From an uncultured Mycoplasmatota bacterium (GTDB taxonomy: Bacteria; Bacillota_I; Bacilli_A; RF39; UBA660), in NCBI GenBank assembly GCA_900548695.1, contig URLC01000005.1:1-64000 (forward strand): a DNA stretch of 64,000 nucleotides. The letters are read 5' to 3'. The translations under genes were made by a program, and so were the position numbers. The stretch's first letter is position 1. The number at the start of each line of letters is the position of its first letter. Under the pieces are notes generated by a model that did no database searches, was not told the origin of the DNA, and saw only the letters and a list, made by a program, of their open reading frames with translations. Shown here piece after piece: positions 1 through 7,233 of this stretch.

Positions 1-108
1 TCAGTAGCGAGCAACACAGGAAACAGTTCAGTAGCGAGCAACACAGGAGACAGGTCAGTAGCGAGCAACACAGGATACAGGTCAGTAGCGAGCAACACAG
101 GAAAGGGT
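1..108 (+). repeat. Four tandem 27-bp in-frame repeats
   Basis: Four head-to-tail copies of a 27-bp unit begin at 1, 28, 55 and 82; the last diverges after about 21 bases. In the frame of the gene ending at 318 each unit encodes nine residues of pattern SVASNTGxx, with only the last two variable. The array probably continues upstream of the window. Confidence 0.95.
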
Positions 109-318
109 GGAATCGCTAGTTCTTTAGGAATTGAATCTAGAGCTAAAGGCAATCTTGGGACTTGGTTAGTTTTAGCTGAGTGGGTTTTAAATGAAGATAA
201 ATATGAATATGAAGTAGTTCAAGTAAAAACTGTCAAAGTAGACGGAAAACGGATTAAAGCAAATACTCTATATGAATTAATTAATGGTAAATTTAAGGAA
301 GTGAAAGAAGATGAATAA
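1..318 (+). CDS. Phage repeat protein, C-terminal part
   Basis: Only the 3' end is in the window. The frame is open from base 1 to the TAA at 316-318. It encodes four SVASNTGxx nonapeptides, then a globular tail of about 70 residues containing GTWLVLAEW and VKTVKVDGKRIK. This layout, S/A-rich nonapeptide repeats followed by a short domain, is familiar from Firmicute prophages, where the proteins have no known function. The 3' end overlaps the ssb start by 8 bases, so the two are probably translationally coupled. The true N-terminus lies outside the window. Confidence 0.8.
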   Translation, partial: SVASNTGNSSVASNTGDRSVASNTGYRSVASNTGKGGIASSLGIESRAKGNLGTWLVLAEWVLNEDKYEYEVVQVKTVKVDGKRIKANTLYELINGKFKEVKEDE

Positions 319-730
319 AGTATTTTTAATAGGAAGACTAACTGCTGACCCAGTCTTGAGATATACATCAAGTAATGTAGCAGTAGCTAGTTTCTCACTA
401 GCAGTAGCAAGCAATCGAAAAAATGAAGACGGAGAAAGAGAAGCAGAATTTATAAATATAGTTGTTTGGAGAAAACAAGCCGAAAATGTTAAAAATTATC
501 TATTTAAAGGAAGCAAAGTTGCGATAGATGGACATATCCAAACAAGAGGTTATGATGACCAAAACGGGGTTAGAAAGCACGTTACAGAAGTTGTGGCGGA
601 AAACGTTGAATTTTTAGATAGTAAAAAGTCCGATTTAGCAGAAAATAGTCCGGTTAACGATAAACGTTCTGATGAACCATTTAAAGAATTTGCACAAGAG
701 CATAATTTGGACGGTGAACTACCATTTTAG
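311..730 (+). CDS. ssb: Single-stranded DNA-binding protein
   Basis: The 139-residue protein has the classic bacterial SSB start (MNKVFLIGRLTADP), an OB fold over about residues 1-105 with the conserved FINIVVWRKQAENV stretch, an acidic linker and the C-terminal tip GELPF. That tip matches the partner-binding tail of SSB proteins (usually DDDLPF in Firmicutes). It binds ssDNA during phage replication or recombination. The context (repeat protein before, NinB-like gene after) marks a phage copy rather than the chromosomal housekeeping gene. Confidence 0.95.
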   Translation: MNKVFLIGRLTADPVLRYTSSNVAVASFSLAVASNRKNEDGEREAEFINIVVWRKQAENVKNYLFKGSKVAIDGHIQTRGYDDQNGVRKHVTEVVAENVEFLDSKKSDLAENSPVNDKRSDEPFKEFAQEHNLDGELPF

Positions 731-756
731 GAACTGCAGAACAAATAGTTAAATGG

Positions 757-1167
757 TTGTTTCAACAAGATAGAGATAGAGTATACGAAATCAAAGAAAA
801 GAAAAATAAAAGAAGTTTAAATGCTAATGCTTATGCTTGGGTATTAATTACGCAGATAGCTGAAAAGATTAATTCTAGCAAAGAAGAAGTGTATTTAGAT
901 ATGTTAAGGAACTACGGACAAGTTCTGTTAGTTCCTTTAACTCCAGGAATGAATCCGAGTGGATATTTTAAATACTATGAGTTTCTTGAAAAAGGGAAAT
1001 TAAATGGCAAAGAATGTGATTGGTACAAAGTATACAAAGGTAGTAGCGAATACGATACCAAAGAGATGTCTACGTTGATTGAAGGAATAGTATACGAGGC
1101 TAAGCAGTTAGACATAGAAACTTTAGAAGAATATAAATTAGATAAATTAATAGAGGAGTGGGGATAA
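757..1167 (+). CDS. NinB-like phage recombination protein
   Basis: The 136 residues contain KRSLNANAYAWVL near the N-terminus and SSEYDTKEMSTLIEG near the C-terminus. I recognise both from Firmicute phage proteins often annotated as NinB-like or hypothetical, next to ssb. The first canonical start in frame is TTG 757, but the frame is open back to 718 and encodes AEQIVKWLFQQ, which looks like genuine family N-terminus. The only possible initiators further upstream are rare (ATT 724, ATA 745). A role in recombination is inferred from similarity and position. Confidence 0.6.
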   Translation: MFQQDRDRVYEIKEKKNKRSLNANAYAWVLITQIAEKINSSKEEVYLDMLRNYGQVLLVPLTPGMNPSGYFKYYEFLEKGKLNGKECDWYKVYKGSSEYDTKEMSTLIEGIVYEAKQLDIETLEEYKLDKLIEEWG

Positions 1168-1568
1168 TGAGAAGAGATAAGATTAAATATGGTGATAGAA
1201 TCGCATATGAAAATTTAAATGGTAATACTTTAACAATAATAGCTGGGAAATCTTTTGACGGAATGAATATAGCTGACTTCACTATTAAATTTGGGCATGT
1301 TAAGTCTATAGAAAGACCAAATTATCAAGAAATATATAACTGTGAAGTTTTAGATAAGGTTGAAAAGAAATATCTTGGTGCATTAATAAGACCTTTTAGA
1401 GACAAAGTCACTTATATAAAAAAAAATACGGTTTGGAACGGGGATGAATTTTTAGTGATCGCAATAAAAATGGACAAATCAATAGTACTTCCAAATTTCA
1501 AAAAAGGAACAATGTACCGAAAAATGAAACTTAATAAAGAATACACGTTAGAAGAATTAGGACTATGA
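1167..1568 (+). CDS. Hypothetical phage protein
   Basis: The ATG at 1167 overlaps the TAA of the preceding gene (TAATG) and follows GAGGAGTGGGG. An in-frame GTG at 1158 lies inside the upstream gene and is less likely. The 133 residues are of mixed alpha/beta composition, with no membrane segment and no cysteine cluster. I do not recognise a family. It overlaps the next gene by 4 bases, so it is part of the early phage operon. Confidence 0.75.
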   Translation: MRRDKIKYGDRIAYENLNGNTLTIIAGKSFDGMNIADFTIKFGHVKSIERPNYQEIYNCEVLDKVEKKYLGALIRPFRDKVTYIKKNTVWNGDEFLVIAIKMDKSIVLPNFKKGTMYRKMKLNKEYTLEELGL

Positions 1569-1846
1569 AATCAATAATTCAAGAAAAAAAAGAGTGTTTT
1601 TTCTGCGAGTCAACTTTACAATTGAACGAGCATCACGTATTTGAGGGAAGAAATAAGCAAAATAGCGAGAAATACGGTTTGAAGGTGTATTTATGTGTTA
1701 AACATCATACTGGCTCTGAGGGTGTACATTTTGACCCAATAAAAGATAAATTGTTAAAGGTAATTGGACAAATGTATTTTGAGCAAAAGTGGGGTTCGAC
1801 CGAAGACTTTATAAAAATATTTAGAAGAAATTATAAGGAGGATTAA
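1565..1846 (+). CDS. HNH-like phage protein
   Basis: The 93 residues contain CFFCES near the N-terminus, an EHHVFEGR stretch and VYLCVKHHTG, a paired Cys/His arrangement typical of small phage proteins of the HNH or DUF968-like type, and a GVHFD motif. The pattern suggests a zinc-bound beta-beta-alpha metal fold and possible nuclease activity, though the exact catalytic histidine cannot be assigned by eye. The gene overlaps its upstream neighbour (ATGA). Confidence 0.6.
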   Translation: MKSIIQEKKECFFCESTLQLNEHHVFEGRNKQNSEKYGLKVYLCVKHHTGSEGVHFDPIKDKLLKVIGQMYFEQKWGSTEDFIKIFRRNYKED

Positions 1847-2020
1847 ATGCAAGATAGCAAAGCATTAAATATATTTATGGTTGCGGTAATAATTGTAGTA
1901 ATAGTTTGGATTGTTACATTAATACTAATTGGACTATCAATGTATATAAGAGAAAAAACTTGTTACAATTTGCCACCAGATGAGTTCTACAAGAATGATT
2001 TGTGTGAGGTGTATAGATGA
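1847..2020 (+). CDS. Small single-pass membrane protein
   Basis: A 57-residue ORF starts at ATG 1847 right after AAGGAGGATTAA and ends with TGA 2018-2020, overlapping the spoVG start. Residues 9-33 form one very hydrophobic helix rich in I and V, followed by a short polar tail with two cysteines. RBS and overlaps support a real gene. Function unknown; the location far from the lysis cassette argues against a holin. Confidence 0.7.
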   Translation: MQDSKALNIFMVAVIIVVIVWIVTLILIGLSMYIREKTCYNLPPDEFYKNDLCEVYR

Positions 2021-2286
2021 AAATAACAAGAGTACATGTAGAGAAAGTGAAATCAAGTCATCCTGCTTTGAAAGGAATTGCTACTATATTTTTAGATGAT
2101 GGCTTTGCAGTACATGATATTCGTATCATTGAAGGATATAGAGGACTGTTTATAGCTATGCCTAGTCGAGAGACCGCTACTGGTGGTTACCGTGATATTG
2201 CTCATCCTATTACATCAGAGCTAAAAAAATATTTTGAGAAAGTAATTTTAGAAGAATACGAAAGGATAATTAAAAAAGATGAGTAA
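2017..2286 (+). CDS. spoVG: SpoVG-family RNA-binding regulator
   Basis: The 89 residues match the SpoVG family along their length: the N-terminal MKITRVHVEKV strand, the FAVHDIRIIEG segment and the hallmark LFIAMPSR followed by YRDIAHPI. SpoVG proteins are small site-specific nucleic-acid-binding regulators in Firmicutes, and phage copies are common. This copy sits in the phage early operon, overlapping both neighbours, so it probably modulates phage or host gene expression rather than asymmetric septation. Confidence 0.9.
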   Translation: MKITRVHVEKVKSSHPALKGIATIFLDDGFAVHDIRIIEGYRGLFIAMPSRETATGGYRDIAHPITSELKKYFEKVILEEYERIIKKDE

Positions 2287-2536
2287 AAGTGCAAGAGAGA
2301 TGTTTGAAGAATTAGGGTATTATTACAGATACATCAAAGGCGATTGTAGCGAAGATGTTATTCAATATCAAGACTTTGGAAAGACAGTATTACTAAAAGA
2401 AGATTTAGCAAAATACATTATCCAATTTAATTTAGTGAGTAAATGCATAGTAGCAACAAACTTGACTTTTATTAATATGAAACTTTTACGAGCAATAAAT
2501 CAACAGTGTAGAGAGTTGGGGTGGTTAGATGAATAA
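2279..2536 (+). CDS. Hypothetical phage protein
   Basis: This 85-residue protein opens with SAREMFEELGYYY and ends with INQQCRELGWLDE. The pattern recurs in clostridial and bacillar phages, where a short protein starts with an AREMFE..LGY motif and ends with a LLRAINQQ..ELGW helix. No function is known. It overlaps the genes on both sides by 8 bases, typical of the compact early operon. Confidence 0.7.
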   Translation: MSKSAREMFEELGYYYRYIKGDCSEDVIQYQDFGKTVLLKEDLAKYIIQFNLVSKCIVATNLTFINMKLLRAINQQCRELGWLDE

Positions 2537-2792
2537 ACAAGACTTTAGAAAGCATTGTGAAGAACAAATAGAAAGGTGCATTAAATTAAATGATGCAAAA
2601 CATTTACAAGAACACGAATTAGCATTAGGACTGTTAAATGAAAACGAGAGATTAATTCAACAAAAGAATGAGTACAAAGAAGTAATAGATAAAGCGATAA
2701 AATATATAGAACAACATACAATCACAGTAACTGACGGAACTATTACAACCAACAAACACGAACTATTAGAGATATTAAAAGAGGTGGAATAA
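2529..2792 (+). CDS. Hypothetical helical phage protein
   Basis: The 87 residues are highly charged and predicted helical throughout, with no hydrophobic segment. The C-terminal half (NEYKEVIDKAIKYI then ELLEILKEVE) resembles that of the next gene (EKYKKVIGNVSEFI then ELLKEVE). The two adjacent genes may therefore be diverged duplicates. Function unknown. Confidence 0.65.
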   Translation: MNKQDFRKHCEEQIERCIKLNDAKHLQEHELALGLLNENERLIQQKNEYKEVIDKAIKYIEQHTITVTDGTITTNKHELLEILKEVE

Positions 2793-3038
2793 GTGGGATT
2801 AACCAATTATATATTAACGTGCGAAAAAGATAACGAAAAATTGAGATACGATCTTAGTTATTACAAAAGTTATAGCAAAAGACTTAAAGAAAAGAATGAA
2901 AAATACAAAAAAGTAATTGGCAATGTATCTGAGTTTATAAATGAATATAGAAAACATCGGAATGTTTTCAAGTGGAATGAACAAGATTATATTGATGTTA
3001 TAGACAAAATTGATGAGCTATTAAAAGAGGTAGAATAA
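2793..3038 (+). CDS. Hypothetical coiled-coil phage protein
   Basis: A GTG start at 2793 follows AGAGGTGGAATAA. The 81 residues begin with a heptad-like charged helix (about residues 10-45) and end with ELLKEVE, as in the preceding protein. The stop overlaps the next ATG at 3038. No family recognised. Confidence 0.65.
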   Translation: MGLTNYILTCEKDNEKLRYDLSYYKSYSKRLKEKNEKYKKVIGNVSEFINEYRKHRNVFKWNEQDYIDVIDKIDELLKEVE

Positions 3039-3859
3039 TGAGCAAGATAAATGTTAATTTATATGGAGGAAAAAGCATATTTGGTGGGAGAGAAGAACCT
3101 TTAGAAGCAGAAATAACTTATTGTGATAAGTGTGAAAGTTGCTCTTTTTACAAAAATAGGGAATGTTTCAGTGTTGGAAGATGGAAATCTAACTGCAAAA
3201 TGGGAAGAAAAGAACGTGTAAAAGGATATACATCAAGAGCTAATAAATACTATGATTTTAAAAGGACTTGGGAAAAAGACGAATGTTATCGTAAATTGAA
3301 AGAACCCAATACAACAGTAGGAATTGTTGAAGATACAGTAATATTAAATCTTGGACTAATAAAAATTATTGATGATTTGACAGTAGTAGAAGATGTTGGA
3401 TTTGGCAAAGATGGATTAGTTTATATATCACTAGAAAAATTTACAAATAATATAATTAAACAAATTTGTGATGTACGACCAAGAACAATATTTGATAATG
3501 TTCCAATAGCAAGATATTACAAAGAAATTATACCAAGATTCTTATATGAATTAAAAACTAATTTTAATGACATTTATACAAAGTTTATAAATGAATATCC
3601 AGAATATGACAAGGAACCAGATTTTGTTGGTAGAAAAGCATATATTTACACTTTGAATGATGATATTTTAATTAATAACAAAGAAGACGGAAGATATAAT
3701 TTTTTAAAAAAAGATGGATATTTAACTGGAGAATGGTCTAGTTCATTTTTACCATTAAACTGTAAAAAAGCTGAAATAAAGATAAAAATAACCGAGGATA
3801 TGGTTTGCAAGGTTGAAGATAATAGTTGGGTAAATGAAAATACAAAGTTTGCAGATTAG
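3038..3859 (+). CDS. Hypothetical phage protein, Cys-rich N-terminus
   Basis: The 273-residue protein carries a cysteine cluster near residues 29-54 (CDKCESC, then C at ECFSVG and a CKMG), consistent with a small zinc-binding or disulfide-stabilised domain. The rest is mixed alpha/beta with no recognised motif. Residues from about 190 contain several Gly/Trp turns. The gene overlaps its upstream neighbour by one base. Function unknown. Confidence 0.65.
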   Translation: MSKINVNLYGGKSIFGGREEPLEAEITYCDKCESCSFYKNRECFSVGRWKSNCKMGRKERVKGYTSRANKYYDFKRTWEKDECYRKLKEPNTTVGIVEDTVILNLGLIKIIDDLTVVEDVGFGKDGLVYISLEKFTNNIIKQICDVRPRTIFDNVPIARYYKEIIPRFLYELKTNFNDIYTKFINEYPEYDKEPDFVGRKAYIYTLNDDILINNKEDGRYNFLKKDGYLTGEWSSSFLPLNCKKAEIKIKITEDMVCKVEDNSWVNENTKFAD

Positions 3860-3872
3860 GATAGTGAAAAAA

Positions 3873-4166
3873 ATGAATAAAGATTTAATGTTAAAAATAG
3901 CAGAATATAATAAAAAAACAGGTAAAAAGATAGATTTAAAAGAACTTGAAAAATTTGGGTTTAAAAAACATAAAAAAGCATATTACAGATGTAAAAGAAA
4001 TGATTATATTAAAAATTTAAAAAATGGATATATAGAAATTTCTAACGATACAAGATTGATAAGTCAAGATGGAATAGAATTTTTAAGAGTTGATGAAATA
4101 GAGTATCAGAATACACTATACGACTTAATAGAAGCAGGATATGTAGAGAAAGTAGAGGATAAGTAA
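3873..4166 (+). CDS. Hypothetical basic phage protein
   Basis: ATG 3873 is chosen because AGGA lies about 12 bases upstream and the preceding gene ends at 3859; an in-frame ATG at 3834 would lie wholly inside that gene. The 97 residues are rich in lysine, with a central KKHKKAYYRCKRN stretch. The C-terminus ends in an acidic-basic helix. The final A of the stop is shared with the next ATG. Function unknown. Confidence 0.6.
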   Translation: MNKDLMLKIAEYNKKTGKKIDLKELEKFGFKKHKKAYYRCKRNDYIKNLKNGYIEISNDTRLISQDGIEFLRVDEIEYQNTLYDLIEAGYVEKVEDK

Positions 4167-5284
4167 TGAGAATAATTTTATATCACACTAATCCTTTACA
4201 ATTTGGTGGAATTGATACATTTGATTACAATTTCTGTAAAAAAATAAAGAAGTATCATGATGTCATCTTTATGTACAAGGATGGAAATGCAGAAGGAATT
4301 AAAAGAATAAAAAGTTTAGGAATTAGTGTTGTTAAATACCAAGAAGATAAAAAGTATAGTTGTGATATATGTGTTTGTGCTAGTGCTTGGGGAGGGTATC
4401 CTGACAATGTCATCGCGACTACTGGAAGATATATCCAAATGGTGCATGCAGATTACATTAGAGCAAAAGAAGTGAACTTCAAATATTATAAATGGAATAA
4501 AACCACTGAACACGTGGGAGTAGGGCAACACGTTTGTGATGTATTTAAAAAGCTATATCCAAACGAAAAAATAACAAAAATATATAATATTTTAGATGAT
4601 AAAAAAGAAACTAAACCTATATTAAAATTAATATCAGCAACTAGGATATCTCCAGAAAAAGGATATGAACGTATGCTAAAGTTAGCAAAAAAATTAAAAG
4701 AGAAAGGGATTAAATTTAGATGGACTATATTTACAGATTTAGAATTATATAATCAGAAGCCATTTGATATGGAAGAATTTGTTTATATGAGACCATCACA
4801 CGATTTCTTTGATTATATGGTAGAAGCAGATTACGGAGTTCAGTTATCTGATACGGAAGGCTATTGCTACTTTGTTAATGAATGTTTGCAATACGGAACT
4901 CCTGTAATTTCTACAAACTATCCTAGTGCATACGAAAGTATAGAAGACGGAGTTAACGGATATCTCTTGGATATGGATTTATCTAATTTAGATGTTGATA
5001 AGATTGTTAACTATATTCCTAATAATTTCAACTATAAAGAAAAAGGTAATATAGAAGATTGGAATAAGTTGTTCAATAAAAAACATAAAAAGCAAAAACT
5101 AAAGTATAAAGTTACTGCATTAAAAAATTACATAGATAAAAGACCAGAGCTAATTACTGGTAAATTAAAATTAAATGAAAATTATGAAGCAGAAGTCAAA
5201 AAAGGAGATGTTTATTACCTATCAGACGACAAACGAGCTGAAGAAATAAAGTTAAGTAAGCTAGCTAAAGTAGAAAAAATATAA
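4166..5284 (+). CDS. GT4-like glycosyltransferase with phage-type tail
   Basis: Residues 1-300 have the two-domain layout of GT-B glycosyltransferases: an N-terminal FGGIDTFDYN loop, a middle LISATRISPEKGYERML segment (start of the donor-binding domain) and a SDTEGYCYFVNECLQYGTPVIST motif equivalent to the E..G...E donor-sugar site. The last 50 residues (GDVYYLSDDKRAEEI) resemble the short C-terminal KGD..ELSDERA module seen in small phage structural proteins. Acceptor unknown: phage DNA, capsid or host surface are all possible. It sits upstream of the packaging genes, overlapping the previous gene. Confidence 0.8.
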   Translation: MRIILYHTNPLQFGGIDTFDYNFCKKIKKYHDVIFMYKDGNAEGIKRIKSLGISVVKYQEDKKYSCDICVCASAWGGYPDNVIATTGRYIQMVHADYIRAKEVNFKYYKWNKTTEHVGVGQHVCDVFKKLYPNEKITKIYNILDDKKETKPILKLISATRISPEKGYERMLKLAKKLKEKGIKFRWTIFTDLELYNQKPFDMEEFVYMRPSHDFFDYMVEADYGVQLSDTEGYCYFVNECLQYGTPVISTNYPSAYESIEDGVNGYLLDMDLSNLDVDKIVNYIPNNFNYKEKGNIEDWNKLFNKKHKKQKLKYKVTALKNYIDKRPELITGKLKLNENYEAEVKKGDVYYLSDDKRAEEIKLSKLAKVEKI

Positions 5285-5321
5285 TACCTTAACTGCCATA
5301 TCTAGAAAGTGAAGGTGTGTG

Positions 5322-5624
5322 ATGTTAGCAGAAATTAAGTTGAAGTTAGAACTAAGTAAACAAAGGTTAGAATGTCTTGGAAAAGAAAAAAGCAAATTAG
5401 AGGAAGACATAAAGAATGAATCCAATAATTTACACTTTTTAGAAAATCAAATCGATGAAGTTTATTCTAAGTTGAAGAAATACAATAAAAGAGACCAGCA
5501 AATTTATATAGAACGTCATATATATGGCTGGAGCAACGATAAAATAAGTGCAAACCACGATGCACTGACTAGACAACAAATAGCGAGAATATTAAAAAAG
5601 ATAGAACAAGGGATAGAAAATTAG
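5322..5624 (+). CDS. Sigma-like late transcription regulator
   Basis: The 100-residue protein has an N-terminal coiled coil (about residues 5-50) and a C-terminal helix-turn-helix in which RDQQIYIERHIYGWSN is followed by LTRQQIARILKKIE. This resembles sigma region 4 and the RinA/ArpU group of phage late regulators. Its position directly before the late operon fits a role in switching on packaging and head genes. ATG 5322 is preferred over an in-frame GTG at 5319 for spacing from GAAGG. Confidence 0.65.
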   Translation: MLAEIKLKLELSKQRLECLGKEKSKLEEDIKNESNNLHFLENQIDEVYSKLKKYNKRDQQIYIERHIYGWSNDKISANHDALTRQQIARILKKIEQGIEN

Positions 5625-5679
5625 CAAATGTTCCCTAATGTTCCTTCTTTTTTTTTATTATCTAATTAGAGGTGAAAAA

Positions 5680-6129
5680 ATGGAAAAAGAGTTTGAAATC
5701 ATTAAGGTAGGAGAAGACGACTACGAACTTAAAAGTTTAACAAATGATGTAGTACTATCATTTAAAAGAAATGTTAAATTAGCTAAAGAAATTCAAAACA
5801 TTAATGCTGACGCAAAGTTAGACATGATTGCTTATATGAAAGATAAAGGATTAACAAAGCAAGATTTAATAGATAAGCAAGTTAAGAATGGCAAAACTTA
5901 TTATGACGAGACTGCGTATCGTGAATTAGAGCAAACTTTCGTTACTAACAAAGCATTAGAAGTAGTATCACGTATACCAGATATTCTATTTGGACTTAAT
6001 GCTGATGATTTAGCAGAAAAAATAGGAATTAAAAGCAATGAGGAAGCAAATAGATTAGGTTCAGAATTAGCTGGAATTTTAAAAAGCAATACACCCAGTT
6101 GCGGGAACGAAAAAAAAGTCATCATCTAG
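5680..6129 (+). CDS. Tail assembly chaperone, short form (G-like)
   Basis: ATG 5680 follows AGAGGTGAAAAA; the 14 codons upstream are a hydrophobic read-through of a T-rich stretch and are not used. The 149-residue protein has a beta-rich N-terminus and a helical middle and fits, in size and character, the first product of siphophage tail-chaperone pairs. It ends with TAG 6127 ten bases after a run of eight A. The +1 frame continues as a conserved-looking protein (next entry), as in G/GT frameshift systems. The gene usually lies between major tail protein and tape measure; here it precedes terS. Confidence 0.6.
   Translation: MEKEFEIIKVGEDDYELKSLTNDVVLSFKRNVKLAKEIQNINADAKLDMIAYMKDKGLTKQDLIDKQVKNGKTYYDETAYRELEQTFVTNKALEVVSRIPDILFGLNADDLAEKIGIKSNEEANRLGSELAGILKSNTPSCGNEKKVII
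6110..6117 (+). other. Putative programmed frameshift site (A8 run)
   Basis: A run of eight A read in zero frame as GAA AAA AAA GTC lies ten bases before the zero-frame stop. A +1 shift (equivalently -2) joins the upstream protein to the downstream frame beginning at 6116. The downstream frame has no ATG, GTG or TTG before 6227, although it encodes protein-like sequence from about 6131. Confidence 0.55.
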
Positions 6130-6460
6130 GACCATCATATGTTTAGCTTATCCTAATGATCTAGACAATATATATGCTTTTTTCTGTGCAAGATACAAAG
6201 ACACATCTTTTGAAAATTTTCTTAATATGGGTTTAGCAGAATTCAATAGGAAACTTAATAGTGTTCCAAAAGATGAACCTTTATTTGAAATAATTCAATC
6301 AAGAGTTATTAACCCTGCAAAAATAAAAAGTAAAGAAGAAAGAAAACGATGGAGAGAATTGAAGAGGCTAAACAGAATTCCTCAGTTGTATTTATCAACG
6401 AAAGAGATAGACGAAATTTTGAAAGAAGGTATGAGTAATGGATTTAAAAAAACTAAATAA
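6116..6460 (+). CDS. Tail chaperone frameshift extension (T-like)
   Basis: The frame from 6116 reads KKSSSRTIICLAYPNDL, then DNIYAFFCARYKDTSF, FLNMGLAEFNRKLNSVPKDE and a C-terminal ERKRWRELKRLNRIPQ helix. This is the kind of helical, basic extension found in Gp15/GPT-type tail assembly proteins. Without frameshifting only an internal ATG at 6227 would give a 77-residue product that lacks the conserved first third. The extension probably recruits the tape measure protein during tail assembly. Its stop overlaps the next gene. Alternative: an assembly indel in the A8 run, in which case both parts are one ORF. Confidence 0.55.
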   Translation, partial: KSSSRTIICLAYPNDLDNIYAFFCARYKDTSFENFLNMGLAEFNRKLNSVPKDEPLFEIIQSRVINPAKIKSKEERKRWRELKRLNRIPQLYLSTKEIDEILKEGMSNGFKKTK

Positions 6461-6875
6461 GAATGTAGAAATAGTGAATAGTAAATTTGCTAAGTATGAA
6501 GATAGTGAAGGAAATTTAAGTATTTTTCCTATTTCTGGGTTAATTTGCAATTGTCAATATTTAAGAGTAGACGAATCGAATTTAAATGTGATGAAATTTA
6601 ATCAAGAAATTGACAAAAATATGAAATTAAAAAAGGTTAAAACTACAACCCAAGTGACTAAGAATACAATTACAGGTAAGGAAGAAGACAAGAACACATT
6701 AGTAGATAAAGAAGTTGAGGTTTATGAAATGTGGAGAGTAGTAAATGGGTTAGGAATGAAAGAGGTATTCAATGACAAAAAAGAAGCTTTAACTTACTGC
6801 AATGACATTAATATTAAATATTTGGGGGTTGGTATAAATGGACTTATTAAAAATGCTAAAGATATACGCAAATAA
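6438..6875 (+). CDS. Hypothetical phage protein
   Basis: The 145-residue protein starts at ATG 6438, 22 bases inside the preceding gene, and overlaps the Dps-like gene by 38 bases. It is mainly beta-like up to residue 60, then has a lysine- and threonine-rich middle (KKVKTTTQVTK) and a short VYEMWRVVNGLGMKEVF segment. No family recognised. The long overlaps at both ends suggest coupled translation. Confidence 0.6.
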   Translation: MDLKKLNKNVEIVNSKFAKYEDSEGNLSIFPISGLICNCQYLRVDESNLNVMKFNQEIDKNMKLKKVKTTTQVTKNTITGKEEDKNTLVDKEVEVYEMWRVVNGLGMKEVFNDKKEALTYCNDINIKYLGVGINGLIKNAKDIRK

Positions 6876-7233
6876 TATTCAAGTACTTCATAGAAATCTA
6901 ATCGGCAGTAACTGGAATAGTAATCACGAACGTTTGCAGAAGTACTATGAAAAAGTACAAGAATGCTTAGATAGCATGGTAGAGATACTAATGTCCCTAG
7001 GATATATAGAGCCAACTTTGAAAGAGAGCTTGGAATACGTTGAAGAATTAGAAGTAGTTAATCGTTCTGCAGAGGAAAGTTTCAAAATAGTACAAAGTTA
7101 TTTCCAAAACATTATTGCAGAAATGAATAGAATGATTAACATTCCTAATGATGTAATAAGCAAAATGGAAGAATATCAAGTTTGGTTTAGGTTAGAAGCA
7201 AATTACAAGTTAAAGCAAGAATTAGGTGATTAG
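6838..7233 (+). CDS. Dps-like mini-ferritin
   Basis: The 131-residue helical protein reproduces the Dps signature: VLHRNLIGSNW, then NHERLQKYYEKV and ECLDSMVEILMSLG. Residues H18, H30, D45 and E49 have spacings of 12, 15 and 4, identical to those of the ferroxidase ligands of E. coli Dps (H51, H63, D78, E82). So an inter-subunit di-iron site can form. It is shorter than most Dps proteins, missing N-terminal DNA-binding extensions. It probably oxidises iron or protects DNA from oxidative damage. It lies between the chaperone module and terS, an unusual site for cargo. Confidence 0.8.
   Translation: MDLLKMLKIYANNIQVLHRNLIGSNWNSNHERLQKYYEKVQECLDSMVEILMSLGYIEPTLKESLEYVEELEVVNRSAEESFKIVQSYFQNIIAEMNRMINIPNDVISKMEEYQVWFRLEANYKLKQELGD

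Noticed and set aside
1..108. CRISPR array at the window start
   Set aside because: Units are contiguous 27-bp repeats without unique spacers, and are in frame with a downstream protein-coding sequence.
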